This document shows, piece by piece, positions 52,651 through 62,900 of a stretch of DNA of 64,000 nt. Every line of letters starts with the position of its first letter. The first letter of the stretch is position 1. This DNA is from Ascoidea rubescens DSM 1968 (lineage: Eukaryota > Ascomycota > Saccharomycetes > Ascoideales > Ascoideaceae). The notes under the pieces were generated by a model. The model did not search any database. It was not told the origin of the DNA and was given only the letters and a program-made list of their open reading frames with translations. Location of the stretch: NCBI RefSeq assembly GCF_001661345.1, contig NW_017962923.1, positions 310,001-374,000 on the forward strand. Direction: 5' to 3'. Both the position numbers and the translations under genes were made by a program.

Positions 52651-53832
52651 TTATTTATGAAAGTCAATTGAGCCCAAAACTTGCCAATCTTGAACATTTC
52701 CTTCACAATTTACTATTTTCAAAGTTCCATAATTCCAGCCTAAGTTTGGGTAATTGATTAAATTATTTTCATTTAAATTATAAATATCTAAAGAATCTTC
52801 TATTCTAATTTTGATGGTTCTAATTAAAGAGGAATTTAATTTGTAAATATTTGAATAAACGAGAGATAAGTGAGGATTAAATTGGTTGGTTGACCAATCT
52901 TCAGCGATTTTTTTTGCTTTTAGAGTTAAATCGTTTTCATTTAAAATAACGGATGGTGGTTTTGCGTTTGGTGGGATAATTGCATCTAAATCGTAACCGT
53001 AGTTGAAAGTTGAGTTATTATATTTATTTGAGGAAGATGAGGAAATTGAGAAATGAGAAGAATGATTATTAATCGATTTTGATCTTGATCTAGAGGAATT
53101 CCTTGAATGGGAAGGTAATTTTAGAGACGAATTTCTTGATAGAGACAGAGTCTTTGAGATTGAGGAGTTTCTTTTAAGATCAATAGTATTTTTTTCGTTT
53201 ATAGTGGAGTTTTCTTGGTTATTATTGGTATTATTATTATTATTATTATTGATATTGGTATTATTATTATTAAAATTATTATTATTAAAATCATTATTAT
53301 TATTATCATTATTGTTAATATTGTTATTATTGTTATTATTGAATTGAATTGAATAATTGTTTGGATTATTTAAAATTTTTAGTTTAGGTAATTCAACAAA
53401 TAATTCTCTGATAATTCTAGCAAAACTGATCAAGTTTGGATTTTTAAAAATTTGAAAATGAATTTTATTAAAATAGTTTCTTCCAACAGCAAACTTATCA
53501 AATTGAATCAAGTTATTTAAATTATTTAAATTATTTAAAGAGATTTGGTCATTAATTGTTGAGTTATTAGAATCAATAGTATTGCTTTGATTTGAATCAT
53601 TGTGCAAGATATTAGAGGATATATTTAAAGAGGACAAGGCAATTAAAGAAGCGTTCAAGATTTTGTTTATATCAGAGTTTGAAGAGATAAATAAATTTGA
53701 GGTTATAGTGATATGAGGTTCAAAAATTGGAGGAAAATCATCAAATAAAGGTTGTAAGCTGATAATCAAATTTGAGAGAACATCATACAACTGAGAGCTT
53801 TTTTTGGGAACAAACCAAAGAGCAATAGCCAT
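52651..53832 (-). CDS. CPD1: 2',3'-cyclic-nucleotide 3'-phosphodiesterase Cpd1
   Basis: A 2H-superfamily phosphoesterase that opens ADP-ribose 1'',2''-cyclic phosphate made during tRNA splicing. It begins MAIALWFVPKKSSQLYDVL, as in yeast Cpd1, with the first catalytic motif EPHITIT (H40-x-T42). The second motif is FNPHLSLVYSN near residue 320. NYFNKIHFQIFKNPNL is also family-like. At 393 residues it is much longer than the ~240 of S. cerevisiae, because an Asn-rich, then Ser/Arg-rich insert (AAT microsatellites at 53225-53345) separates the two halves. The 9 in-frame residues upstream of this Met are excluded. Confidence 0.85.
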   Translation of the reverse strand: MAIALWFVPKKSSQLYDVLSNLIISLQPLFDDFPPIFEPHITITSNLFISSNSDINKILNASLIALSSLNISSNILHNDSNQSNTIDSNNSTINDQISLNNLNNLNNLIQFDKFAVGRNYFNKIHFQIFKNPNLISFARIIRELFVELPKLKILNNPNNYSIQFNNNNNNNINNNDNNNNDFNNNNFNNNNTNINNNNNNNTNNNQENSTINEKNTIDLKRNSSISKTLSLSRNSSLKLPSHSRNSSRSRSKSINNHSSHFSISSSSSNKYNNSTFNYGYDLDAIIPPNAKPPSVILNENDLTLKAKKIAEDWSTNQFNPHLSLVYSNIYKLNSSLIRTIKIRIEDSLDIYNLNENNLINYPNLGWNYGTLKIVNCEGNVQDWQVLGSIDFHK

Positions 53833-54174
53833 TTCAGAAAATGCAATTGAAAAATACAACTGAGAAACTGGTATTGAGTCAATGTACTGGATCTAAAAGA
53901 TATAAAAGATATAACGAATATAAATATATCAAAGAGAAGATCAAGAGAATAATGAAACTGATAAAGCAAGTTGTTGGAGCGAGATGGACAAGCCGGAAAA
54001 GTGCCAACCAGCTGGATGAAGCCAGTAGTGTGGAAGCACAAAAGAGTCAAAAGGAGGGCGAGCTCTGTGCACGAGAAAGTCACGTTTGGATTTTCCCAAT
54101 CAGAAAAGATAAAGATAAAGATGGAGATAGATAGAGATAAAGATTGAGGGCAAAAGCACCAAGAAAGACAGGCC
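53833..54174. promoter_or_regulatory. Divergent promoter of CPD1 and the glutamine amidotransferase gene
   Basis: 342 bp. AGATATAAAAGATATAACGAATATAAATATA near 53898 may supply TATA elements for either direction. The right end has GATAAAGATAAAGATGGAGATAGATAGAGATAAAG repeats just before the amidotransferase start. Confidence 0.5.
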
Positions 54175-55011
54175 ATGACTATTGATTCAAACAAAAAATA
54201 CATCAGTGTCTTTGTTTTGGACACACCCATAAGCCACGATATCTACGCTGAGTTTGGGGATTTTGGCGATCAGGGAATCGAGTTGATGAAAAGATCACAG
54301 TTTTATGATCAGGAAGAGATTTATTTCAAAAGATTTGATGTTATCGGGAAAATTGAGTTGCCAGACTTAGGTGATGCTGAACAAGTGAAAGATTTGGAAA
54401 AAAACTGCTTGGGAATTTATTTGACAGGATCAAGAAGCGATAGTTTTACAGATGAAGAATGGATTTTAAGATTGAGCAAGTTTTTGAGAGAGGTGTTGGA
54501 AAAAGACGATATTAAATTGCCAATTGTCGGGATTTGTTTTGGACATCAGATTATTGGAAGGATTCTTGGATATAAAATTGGAAGAAATTTGAAAGGTTGG
54601 GAGATAGGAGCTACTGTAGTCCAGCTTGGGAAGAAATTTCAGGAGGTAATTGGTGAATTGGATAGTAGGCAGGAATTGGTGATCAATGAATCGCACCAAG
54701 ACGTTGTGTTTAAAGAGTTGGACGGTGAAGGCAGTAAGAACATAGAAGCGAATGATTTTACAATCATTGGAACATCGGAAATATGTTCCAATCAAGGATT
54801 TATAAGCGAAAAGAAAAAGGTGTTGACCTTTCAGGGACATCCCGAGTTTTCCAAAGGGTTTATCCTCAAGAGCTTGTATGAGAAGTTGGAAAAAAAGGAA
54901 ATTGATGAAGACGTAATCAAGCAAGCGCTTGAATCAACCGAGCTGTTGAAAAACGACAATTTGTTGATTGCTGATTTGATTGTGAAATTCTTCCTCGATA
55001 ACAGCAAATAA
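54175..55011 (+). CDS. Class I glutamine amidotransferase-domain protein (YLR126C-like)
   Basis: 278 residues forming a single GATase1 domain. The nucleophile elbow is PIVGICFGHQIIGRILGYKI (Cys near residue 121). LVINESHQDVV is the central block, and the His-Glu pair is in LTFQGHPEFSKGF (about 219-224). GIYLTGSRSDSFTDEEWILR matches the oxyanion region. Stand-alone proteins of this type in yeasts (YLR126C) lack a synthase partner; they may hydrolyse gamma-glutamyl substrates and have been linked to metal homeostasis. The exact reaction is unknown. Confidence 0.8.
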   Translation: MTIDSNKKYISVFVLDTPISHDIYAEFGDFGDQGIELMKRSQFYDQEEIYFKRFDVIGKIELPDLGDAEQVKDLEKNCLGIYLTGSRSDSFTDEEWILRLSKFLREVLEKDDIKLPIVGICFGHQIIGRILGYKIGRNLKGWEIGATVVQLGKKFQEVIGELDSRQELVINESHQDVVFKELDGEGSKNIEANDFTIIGTSEICSNQGFISEKKKVLTFQGHPEFSKGFILKSLYEKLEKKEIDEDVIKQALESTELLKNDNLLIADLIVKFFLDNSK

Positions 55012-55659
55012 ATGGAGCAAATTACAAACCAAGAACGCCAAGAGATGCAGGCACAGGTGGGCGCGTGGGACTTGAGAAAGCGGTAAAACACGTTGGAACG
55101 CTGGACCCTGCGTTGTGGAAGCAGAGCGCGCGGGGGAGCTGGCCTCTGGCAGGCCCGTCTGATGATGGCTGATTGCGGGTGCCGCTGCCGCAGCGGTGGT
55201 GAATTGTAGCCAGACAAGGTGTGGATGGCGCGACGCAGCGCCAAGGACAGCAGCAGCTAGCACTGGCACCAGAGAAGCAGCAGAAACCGCAGAAACCGCA
55301 GAAACCGTAGACACAGCAGCGCCAAGGCCCAAGGCCCAAGGTCCTTTGTTGCAGCTGCAGCAGCTCTATTGCTTGGTATTACTGCATGTGTGCGTTGCTT
55401 TCCGTCTGCAGCTCCAGATCAGCGTGGTATAAATACTGCCCGAAAAGTCCCTCTTTCTCTTACTCCAGTTTCATCTGGCTGCTTCTTCTGGCTTATCTGC
55501 TTTAGACTTGTTCTTTGTTTCTATCTTTTCTCGTTGTCCATAATACTCCTACCACCAATACTATACTATATCTTCCATCTCTTTCTCGTTTTGTGCTTTT
55601 CGTCATATACTATATTTTTTTTTGCTTTCTGTATCCATATATCTTTCTCTCTTTCTCAA
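55012..55659. promoter_or_regulatory. GC-rich promoter of the USP-domain gene
   Basis: A GC-rich island (about 55020-55440) with repeated AGAAACCGC units (AAACCGCAGAAACCGCAG, 55275-55310) and duplicated GCCCAAG words. A TATA element at 55428-55435 is followed by a ~220-bp C/T-rich leader (TTCTGGCTTATCTGC and CTTTCTC words) to the ATG. ORFs on all frames across the island are artefacts, and the USP ORF itself is open upstream to 55369 for that reason. Confidence 0.6.
55428..55435 (+). promoter_or_regulatory. TATA element of the USP-domain gene
   Basis: TATAAATA about 230 bp upstream of the chosen ATG, at the boundary between the GC-rich island and the C/T-rich leader. Confidence 0.55.
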
Positions 55660-58600
55660 ATGTCAATATCCTCAAATCATTCTCCCCACGATCTCTCTTC
55701 ATTTCACTTTCAAAAAAGAGTCTCCTTTAACAGTCTTTTCATTGACATAATAGACCCTGAAAAGCCTCGTTTTGCTCCATCTTTTATTTACAACATAGAC
55801 GGCAATTCTTCTTCAACCACTGATCTTCTGGCAAAAATTAAAAAAAAAAAGCTAGATTTAAATTTTGGTTATGCTCCTGTCAGGTCCTCTTTGGCTTCCT
55901 CAAACCTTGATCCTTCCTTATTTAAATTCGATAGTTTCAATGTAGTCAATTCTCAGGATATTAAATTGAACCATATAAAAAAATCAAACGAATACAAACT
56001 ACAGAGAGAAAAAATTAAAGAAAGGAAAAGAAAAAAACTACCCCCTCCAAAAAATAAAAGTATTCTAAAAAAAACTTCTTTAAAATCTTCCTCTCTGAGC
56101 GAAAATTCAAGCTTGAGATTATCAAATTCAAACTTTTTAACTTCTTCAGATGATTCATTAGATGATCAAGCTCTAACTGATTCAAACACAAGATTAAATA
56201 CAATTCATCCCGATTTATTTCTAAATCCAAAATCTCTTACTTCCATTCAAAATAACTCAAAATCACCCAATTCTAAAAAGAATTCCTTTTCAAACCCGAA
56301 TTCCTTTTCTTCGGTCTCAAAAAAATTCTCTTCTGAAGATCAAGACTCTCAAACTTTAAAAAATACTCAGCTTAATATTCTATTCACAAGTGATAATTCC
56401 AATTTCTTTTATCAACAACAACAACAATCTTCTGCAATTGACATTGATGCCTTTAACAATATAAACAATTCCTTAACCGAGGAAAAAAAAAGAAGGAAAT
56501 TAACTGAAATGACTGACGAAGAAATTTTAAAATTAGACAATCAGTTTTCTTTGAAAAAATCAACTGACATAAACACTGAACAGTTTCTAGGAAATCTTGT
56601 CTTCGAGTTTAACCTGAATAACAATAATACTATTGATAACACTAATGATGATAACATTCTTAGCATGAATAATAGTAGCTATACTGTAGATGACGCTCCA
56701 AAGTATAGCGAAGATGGTACAAACATAACAAATTTATTCAATAAACAATACCCTTCAAGGCCAACTGTTGGCTACAAATCCTTTATTTTAAAAAAAAGAC
56801 ATCCAGATTTCGATCAATTTTTATTGAAAAATACAATCCATAAACCCAAAGATCACTACACGTCTTTTAAACAAGAACAAGAAAATTTTGCCAATTTAAA
56901 TATTAACAGTCTACCACCACTAATCAAAGAAGATTTAGAAGAAGAATTTCAGTCTTCCTCTCAAATAATTTTACTTTATTTAAGTGGCAGAAAACATACC
57001 TGGTCTTCAATTGATTACACTTTGGACAACTTGATTCATAACGGTGATCAATTGATTCTTATAACAACCATTCCTTCAAATTTTGAACTGATCGAAAACT
57101 GGCTAGAGTCTAACAGTTTATTGAAAATTAAAAAAAATATTAAAAAAAAGTCCTACAAAACATCTTCAATGCTAGATGATTTGGAATCGTCACTATCCAG
57201 AGTTAATTCGAGATCTTCATTTTCAAGTCTTCAATCGAAACCGGCTCCATCGATTTATAGTTTATCACTAGCAAATACAAACAACAAAAGTAGAGCGCCT
57301 TATAAAATTGTTCCCCTAGAAAAACAAGATAAAGGCTTCAAGTCGTCAAGTTATAAGAGTTTAAATTTTTACTACAATGGCAACAGCAATAGCATTAATA
57401 GTAATAGTAATATTAATAGTAATAGTCTTAGTAAATATAATGGTGAGAATAGTGATGGCATTACTGGAGATAAATATAATAGCAATAATAGTAATAATAA
57501 TGAGCACTCAATTGAAATCAAAGACATCAACGAAAGAAATGAAAAATTAATTGAATATATCAATAAAAAGCTTTCCAAGTTGATGGACTATGTTATCAAA
57601 TTATGTAATGAGAAACGATTAAAAATTGAAATCACTATTGAAGTTTGTTGTGATGAACCAATTAATAAAAAATATGAGGAAATCAAGCAAAAGGAAATTG
57701 AAAGTAATTATTTAAAGCAAAAAAATCTAAGTGAAAGTAATATGAATAATCTTAATGGATTCCGTAAAAACTCTGCCAATATTGAAGATTTTCTATTGTA
57801 TAAAAAGGACAGTGAAATAAATAAAAAAGAATCAAAATTAACATCAATGTACAAGAATTTATTGCATAAGAAGTTAGATTTGAAATATATTTTCCGAAAT
57901 GTGATTGAAGTATATAGTCCCAATACGATTGTCATTGGATCTAAAAGAGACGATCTTAAGTTAACTGTCGGAGTTGAAGAATTAGAAAATTTATCAAAGG
58001 TTACAACAATGTCATCAGAGGCTAATTTAAGCGAAGAGAGAAATAAAAGCAAAAGCATTAATGGCAAAGAAGGAGATTTATCTAAAATTCGAACTTCTGC
58101 TTCGTTACTTTACTATGATGTAAAAAGAGAATTATCAAGAGATAACAGTGGATCAGATGTATTAAGTCGAACAATAACTTCATTATCGCAGATTGACGGT
58201 GTGACTAAATTTGAAAAGGGAATTAAAAATAAAAGAATTAGACTATCTGAATTTTTGGTTAAAACATGCAAGATGCCAGTATTGGTTGTTCCAGATGTTT
58301 ATTATAATGAAAACGGAGGAGGAAACAAACGCAATATCAACAGGAAATGGGATAATGATTGGGATGGCATAGATGATGATGATGATGATGATAATTATAA
58401 TTATGACGAAGAATATGATGAAGAATATGATAGTGATGAACTGAGTGAAGAAAAGAAAATAAAAAAAATAAAGAAAGAAAGAGACTATGATAACAATGAT
58501 AATGATAATGATAATGATAATGATAATGATAAAATAGTTTGTCAGGATTTTTTTGAAAAGTTGCTAACTGAAGTGAGTGATAAATCCCGTAAGGAGAGTA

Positions 58601-59214
58601 TAAATTATATCAAAAACTCAAGATATGATTATTCTAATATGAAAAATAAAGGACATAAAAAAATTGGAAAAGAATTGAAGGACTACAAGATGAGTAGTGA
58701 ATACACAGATTCAAGTGACAGTGAATCTGATGACAATGTGGATGAAAAGCCATACTTCCCAAAGGAGTTGAAGCCCAAGAGGGCAGCACCAGCAAACACC
58801 ACGTTGCAGTTGAATGGAAAACCCAGAGCAGGAAGCAATTGCAACACTTCTGTGGCTGGAATGACCTCTCACATCCAGTTTTTAGATGAGCTCAACCACA
58901 ATAGCAATACGAAGAAAGCAGTCAGCGCGACGAACATGTTGTTGGGAACAGATCTGGTTTCCAGCGGTAGAAGCAGGAGGATGTCGTACCAGGAGATATT
59001 GGCGAGATGTGACACGAACAAAGTTGCCAGCGAGCTGGAGAAGGAAGGCGACACTGCCAGGAGATCCAGCCGAGTGGAACCGGCGGGGCCTGCAGCACAA
59101 GCGGCCTCTCTGACGGCTGGAGCAACGGCACCACCAAAAGCACCGCTGAAGACAGGCTCCAAGAAGAGCAGCGTCTTCGGCGGCTTGATCAAAAGATGGA
59201 ACCGAAAAAAGTAA
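55660..59214 (+). CDS. Large protein with a universal stress protein (USP) domain
   Basis: 1184 residues. Near the N-terminus HFQKRVSFNSLF has the RVSF box seen in fungal USP-domain proteins. The split alpha/beta domain begins with IILLYLSGRKHTWSSIDYTL (about 435) and LILITTIP. After a long Ser/Asn-rich insert it resumes with INERNEKLIEYINKKLSKLM, IEITIEVCCDE, YIFRNVIEVYSPNTIVIGSK (about 750) and FLVKTCKMPVLVVPD (about 870). An Asp-run region (58376-58440, 58495-58530) follows. The last ~150 codons are GC-rich, unlike the rest, and end in a basic VFGGLIKRWNRKK. The start is set at MSISSNHSP because upstream codons translate the leader. The role is unknown; USP domains often bind ATP. Confidence 0.75.
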   Translation: MSISSNHSPHDLSSFHFQKRVSFNSLFIDIIDPEKPRFAPSFIYNIDGNSSSTTDLLAKIKKKKLDLNFGYAPVRSSLASSNLDPSLFKFDSFNVVNSQDIKLNHIKKSNEYKLQREKIKERKRKKLPPPKNKSILKKTSLKSSSLSENSSLRLSNSNFLTSSDDSLDDQALTDSNTRLNTIHPDLFLNPKSLTSIQNNSKSPNSKKNSFSNPNSFSSVSKKFSSEDQDSQTLKNTQLNILFTSDNSNFFYQQQQQSSAIDIDAFNNINNSLTEEKKRRKLTEMTDEEILKLDNQFSLKKSTDINTEQFLGNLVFEFNLNNNNTIDNTNDDNILSMNNSSYTVDDAPKYSEDGTNITNLFNKQYPSRPTVGYKSFILKKRHPDFDQFLLKNTIHKPKDHYTSFKQEQENFANLNINSLPPLIKEDLEEEFQSSSQIILLYLSGRKHTWSSIDYTLDNLIHNGDQLILITTIPSNFELIENWLESNSLLKIKKNIKKKSYKTSSMLDDLESSLSRVNSRSSFSSLQSKPAPSIYSLSLANTNNKSRAPYKIVPLEKQDKGFKSSSYKSLNFYYNGNSNSINSNSNINSNSLSKYNGENSDGITGDKYNSNNSNNNEHSIEIKDINERNEKLIEYINKKLSKLMDYVIKLCNEKRLKIEITIEVCCDEPINKKYEEIKQKEIESNYLKQKNLSESNMNNLNGFRKNSANIEDFLLYKKDSEINKKESKLTSMYKNLLHKKLDLKYIFRNVIEVYSPNTIVIGSKRDDLKLTVGVEELENLSKVTTMSSEANLSEERNKSKSINGKEGDLSKIRTSASLLYYDVKRELSRDNSGSDVLSRTITSLSQIDGVTKFEKGIKNKRIRLSEFLVKTCKMPVLVVPDVYYNENGGGNKRNINRKWDNDWDGIDDDDDDDNYNYDEEYDEEYDSDELSEEKKIKKIKKERDYDNNDNDNDNDNDNDKIVCQDFFEKLLTEVSDKSRKESINYIKNSRYDYSNMKNKGHKKIGKELKDYKMSSEYTDSSDSESDDNVDEKPYFPKELKPKRAAPANTTLQLNGKPRAGSNCNTSVAGMTSHIQFLDELNHNSNTKKAVSATNMLLGTDLVSSGRSRRMSYQEILARCDTNKVASELEKEGDTARRSSRVEPAGPAAQAASLTAGATAPPKAPLKTGSKKSSVFGGLIKRWNRKK

Positions 59215-59338
59215 TACACAACACCGCGTCCACGCAGATGGATTAACGACAACACAATAGAAAAACGCTCAAATACGCGCATAGTCGTCAGCCACCGCTG
59301 CACATGCGTCTGCACAAGGCAGAACACGACGGAACACA

Positions 59339-59358
59339 GCGGAATAACGCCGTTCCGC
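59339..59358. promoter_or_regulatory. Palindromic GCGGAA-N8-TTCCGC site
   Basis: A perfect 6-bp inverted repeat with an 8-bp spacer. It is preceded by another CGGAA (59330-59334), so CGG-N7-CGG is also present. This is the shape of a Zn2Cys6 dimer site and lies about 575 bp upstream of the ABC transporter ATG. Confidence 0.5.
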
Positions 59359-59582
59359 TACGCCTGTTCGGACAAGTTAGAAAGCCGACGATCACGTGTA
59401 TATACACAACGGGGCCCGGCAGCAGGGCGCGAGCCGGCAAGGGTCCTCTGTAAGGGGATGATTTGTAATTCTGGCGCCAAATTGTGTGGAAGAATTTCAG
59501 CACTTACGTTTATCTGCTGGCGGTCGTGTTTCTGCTGCCGGAAATGTTTTGCTTCTTTAGGAAATTGTGCTCCTTTGTTTGC

Positions 59583-59590
59583 TATATATA
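59583..59590 (+). promoter_or_regulatory. TATA element, ABC transporter
   Basis: TATATATA at the edge of the GC-rich island, followed by GGCG. It is about 345 bp from the ATG, so a long leader is implied. Confidence 0.5.
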
Positions 59591-59933
59591 GGCGTTGGTT
59601 TTTATTGTGTTTTATCTCATCCACTTTTTATTTTCACTCTTTTTTTGTTATATATCTAACCCCATTTCATTTCATTTCACTGGATTTAATTTTATCTAAT
59701 TTTATTTTATATTATTTTATATTATTTTATATTATTTCTTCTTCTTTGTTATCTGGGTTCCTCTCTTCTTATCCTCAAGTCTCTCATTCACCTTACAGAA
59801 TACTCTATCATATACCCTTAATTTTCACCAGAACTCTATCCTTAAACTCTATTAGACATACATAATACTTCTTTTCAACTACCCTTTTTTGCCATCGTCC
59901 AATCACCTGAAATTGTCAGCCTCTCCATCAAAA

Positions 59934-62900
59934 ATGAGTGAAGGCACATCTTCATCTTATGAGAAATCTCCTCAAAAAAATTTAAAACATGATTCCGATT
60001 ACGATGATAATTCTATTCGTGAATATAGCGGCTTTGATTCAAATGCTGATCAAAATATTCAATCTTTAGCAAGACAGTTTACTAACAACTCATTGAATTC
60101 TGATCTTAATAGCAACAATAAAAATAAAAGTAACAGTAAATCATTCCTCAACATCATCAAAACTTTATCCAGAGTTTCAACTGTTCCTGGTCCTGCTCAA
60201 AACACTTTTCATAACGATATTGATCCCAAATTAGATCCAAATAGCGATGAATTTAGTTCAAAAGCCTGGATTAAAAACTTGAGAAAACTCATTGATACTG
60301 ATCCTGATCATTACAAACATTTCTCTCTAGGCTTAGCCTGGAAGGATTTGAGATCTTACGGTGTCGCTGCTGACGCTGACTACCTCAAAACTGTCTCCAA
60401 TTTCCCAATAAAATTAGCTTCGAATTTTGTCAACTTGTTTAAAAAAACTGATGAAAGTAAATATTTCGACATCTTGAAACCAATGGATGGTCTAGTCAAA
60501 CCTGGTGAAGTTGTCGTTGTTTTAGGCAGACCTGGTTCTGGTTGCTCGACTTTTTTGAAAACTATTGGTGTTCAAACCCATGGTTTCCATGTATCAAATG
60601 ACTCTTTAATTTGTTATGACGGTTTAACTCCACATCAGATCAGTAAAAACTATCGTGGTGAAATTGTTTATAACGCTGAACAAGAAGTCCATTTTCCTCA
60701 ACTCACCGTTTATGATGTCTTATCCTTTGCTGCCAAATTCAGAACTCCTGAAAATAGAGCCCCTGGTGTTGATAGAGAAACCTATGCTAACCATTTGACC
60801 GAAGTTTATATGGCAACCTATGGCTTGTCTCATACAAGAAATACTAAAGTTGGTAACGAATTAATTCGTGGTGTCTCCGGTGGTGAAAGAAAAAGAGTCT
60901 CCATTGCTGAAGTCTCCCTTTGTGGTGCTCCCCTTCAATTGTGGGATAACGCAACTAGAGGTTTAGACGCTGCAACTGCTCTAGAATTCATTAGAGCTTT
61001 GAGAACTTCTGCTGACGTTCTCGATTCTACCTCTTTTATAGCAATCTATCAATGTTCTCAAGATGCTTATGACTTGTTTGATAAAGTTATCTTACTATAT
61101 GAAGGCCGTCAAATCTATTTCGGCTCAACTGAAGATGCTAAAGAATTTTTTTTTACAATGGGTTATAATTGTCCTCCAAGACAAACCACTGCTGATTACT
61201 TGACTTCTTTAACCAATCCATCTCAAAGAATCCCAAGAAAAGGTTATGAAAATAAAGTCCCAAGAACCGCCGAAGAATTTGAATCTTATTGGAGAAATTC
61301 TCCCCAGTACTCCCAACTAAGAACTGATGTCGATGAATATGTCAATCATTGTATCACTGATAATGTTGTTGAAGAAATTAGAGAATCTCATGTAGCAGCT
61401 CAATCAAAAAATCAAAGAGCTAGTTCTCCCTACAGAGTAAGCTATGGTCAACAAATTAGATATCTTATTCAAAGAGATTTTAAAAGAATTAAAAATGACT
61501 TATCCATCACTTTAGTAAGTGTTCTTGGTAACACCGGAATGTCCTTTATTCTTGGTTCCATGTTTTATAATCTCGATCAAACCACTTCTTCCTTTTTTCA
61601 GCGTGGTGCTGCTCTTTTCTTTGCTGTTTTATTCAACTCCTTCTCTTCTCTATTAGAAATCATGTCTCTTTATGAAGCTAGACTGGTTACTGAAAAACAT
61701 AAAATGTATGCTCTCTATCATCCATCTGCTGCCTCTTTTTCTTCTATTTTAACTGAAATCCCTTCCAAAATTATCACTGCAATTGCTTTTAATTTGGTTT
61801 ATTATTTCATGGTCAATTTTCGTAGATCCGCCGGTCACTTCTTTTTTTACCTATTGAATGTTATTACTGCTACTTTTGCCATGTCTCATGTCTTTAGATG
61901 TGTTGGTTCTGCAACTAAATCTCTTACAGAAGCCATGACTCCTGCTTCCGTTATTCTTTTAGCCATGACTATTTTTGTTGGTTTTACTATCCCAACAAGA
62001 GATATGCTTGGATGGTCTAGATGGATTAATTATATTAACCCTATTGCTTATACTTTTGAATCTTTAATGGCAAATGAATTTCATGATAGAGAATTTCCTT
62101 GCGATACATTTATACCTTCTGGTTCTGGATATTCCGCTGATGATATTGATCCCAGTAATAGAGTTTGCTCCACCGTCGGCAGTGTTATAGGTCAAAGCTA
62201 CGTCAATGGTGATAATTTTATCAATACCTCTTTTGAATATTATAATGACCATAAATGGAGAAATTGGGGTATTGTGTTAGCTTTTGCAGTTTTTTTCCTT
62301 TTTATCTATCTAGTTCTTTGTGAATATAATGAGGGTGCAAAACAGAAGGGTGAAATCTTGCTCTTTCAAAGGTCAACCTTGAAAAAAGTAAGAAAACAAA
62401 AAATTGATATTGAAAGCGGTAATGAAAAGATTCAAGTTGGACAAAATGAAAGTGATAGCTCAGATATGGCCAAAAAAATGATATCCGGCAAAGACATTTT
62501 CCATTGGAGAGATGTTTGTTATGATATCCAAATTAAAGATGAAACTCGAAGAATTCTAAGTCATGTAGATGGTTGGGTTAAACCTGGTACTTTGACTGCT
62601 TTGATGGGAGCTTCTGGTGCTGGTAAAACTACACTTCTCGATGTATTAGCCAATCGTGTTACAATGGGTGTTGTTACTGGTAATATGTTTGTCAACGGTC
62701 ACCTCAGAGATTCTTCATTTCAAAGATCAACTGGTTATGTTCAACAACAAGATTTGCATTTAAGAACAAGTACTGTTAGAGAAGCATTATTGTTTTCAGC
62801 TTTTTTAAGACAGCCTGCTTCGGTTTCCAAAGAAGAAAAAATTGAATATGTTGATAATGTTATCAAGATTCTTGAAATGGAAAAATATGCAGATGCAGTT

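Larger units (their letters stand above)
59215..59933. promoter_or_regulatory. Promoter of the ABC transporter gene
   Basis: A GC-rich island (to about 59560) with several CGG/CCG triplets, CACGTG at 59393-59398 and a TTTCTGCTGCC tract, then a TATATATA at 59583-59590 and a long T/C-rich AT leader to the ATG. Zinc-cluster (Zn2Cys6) factors of the Pdr1/Tac1 kind normally control such pumps through CGG triplets; which factor applies is not known. Confidence 0.6.
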
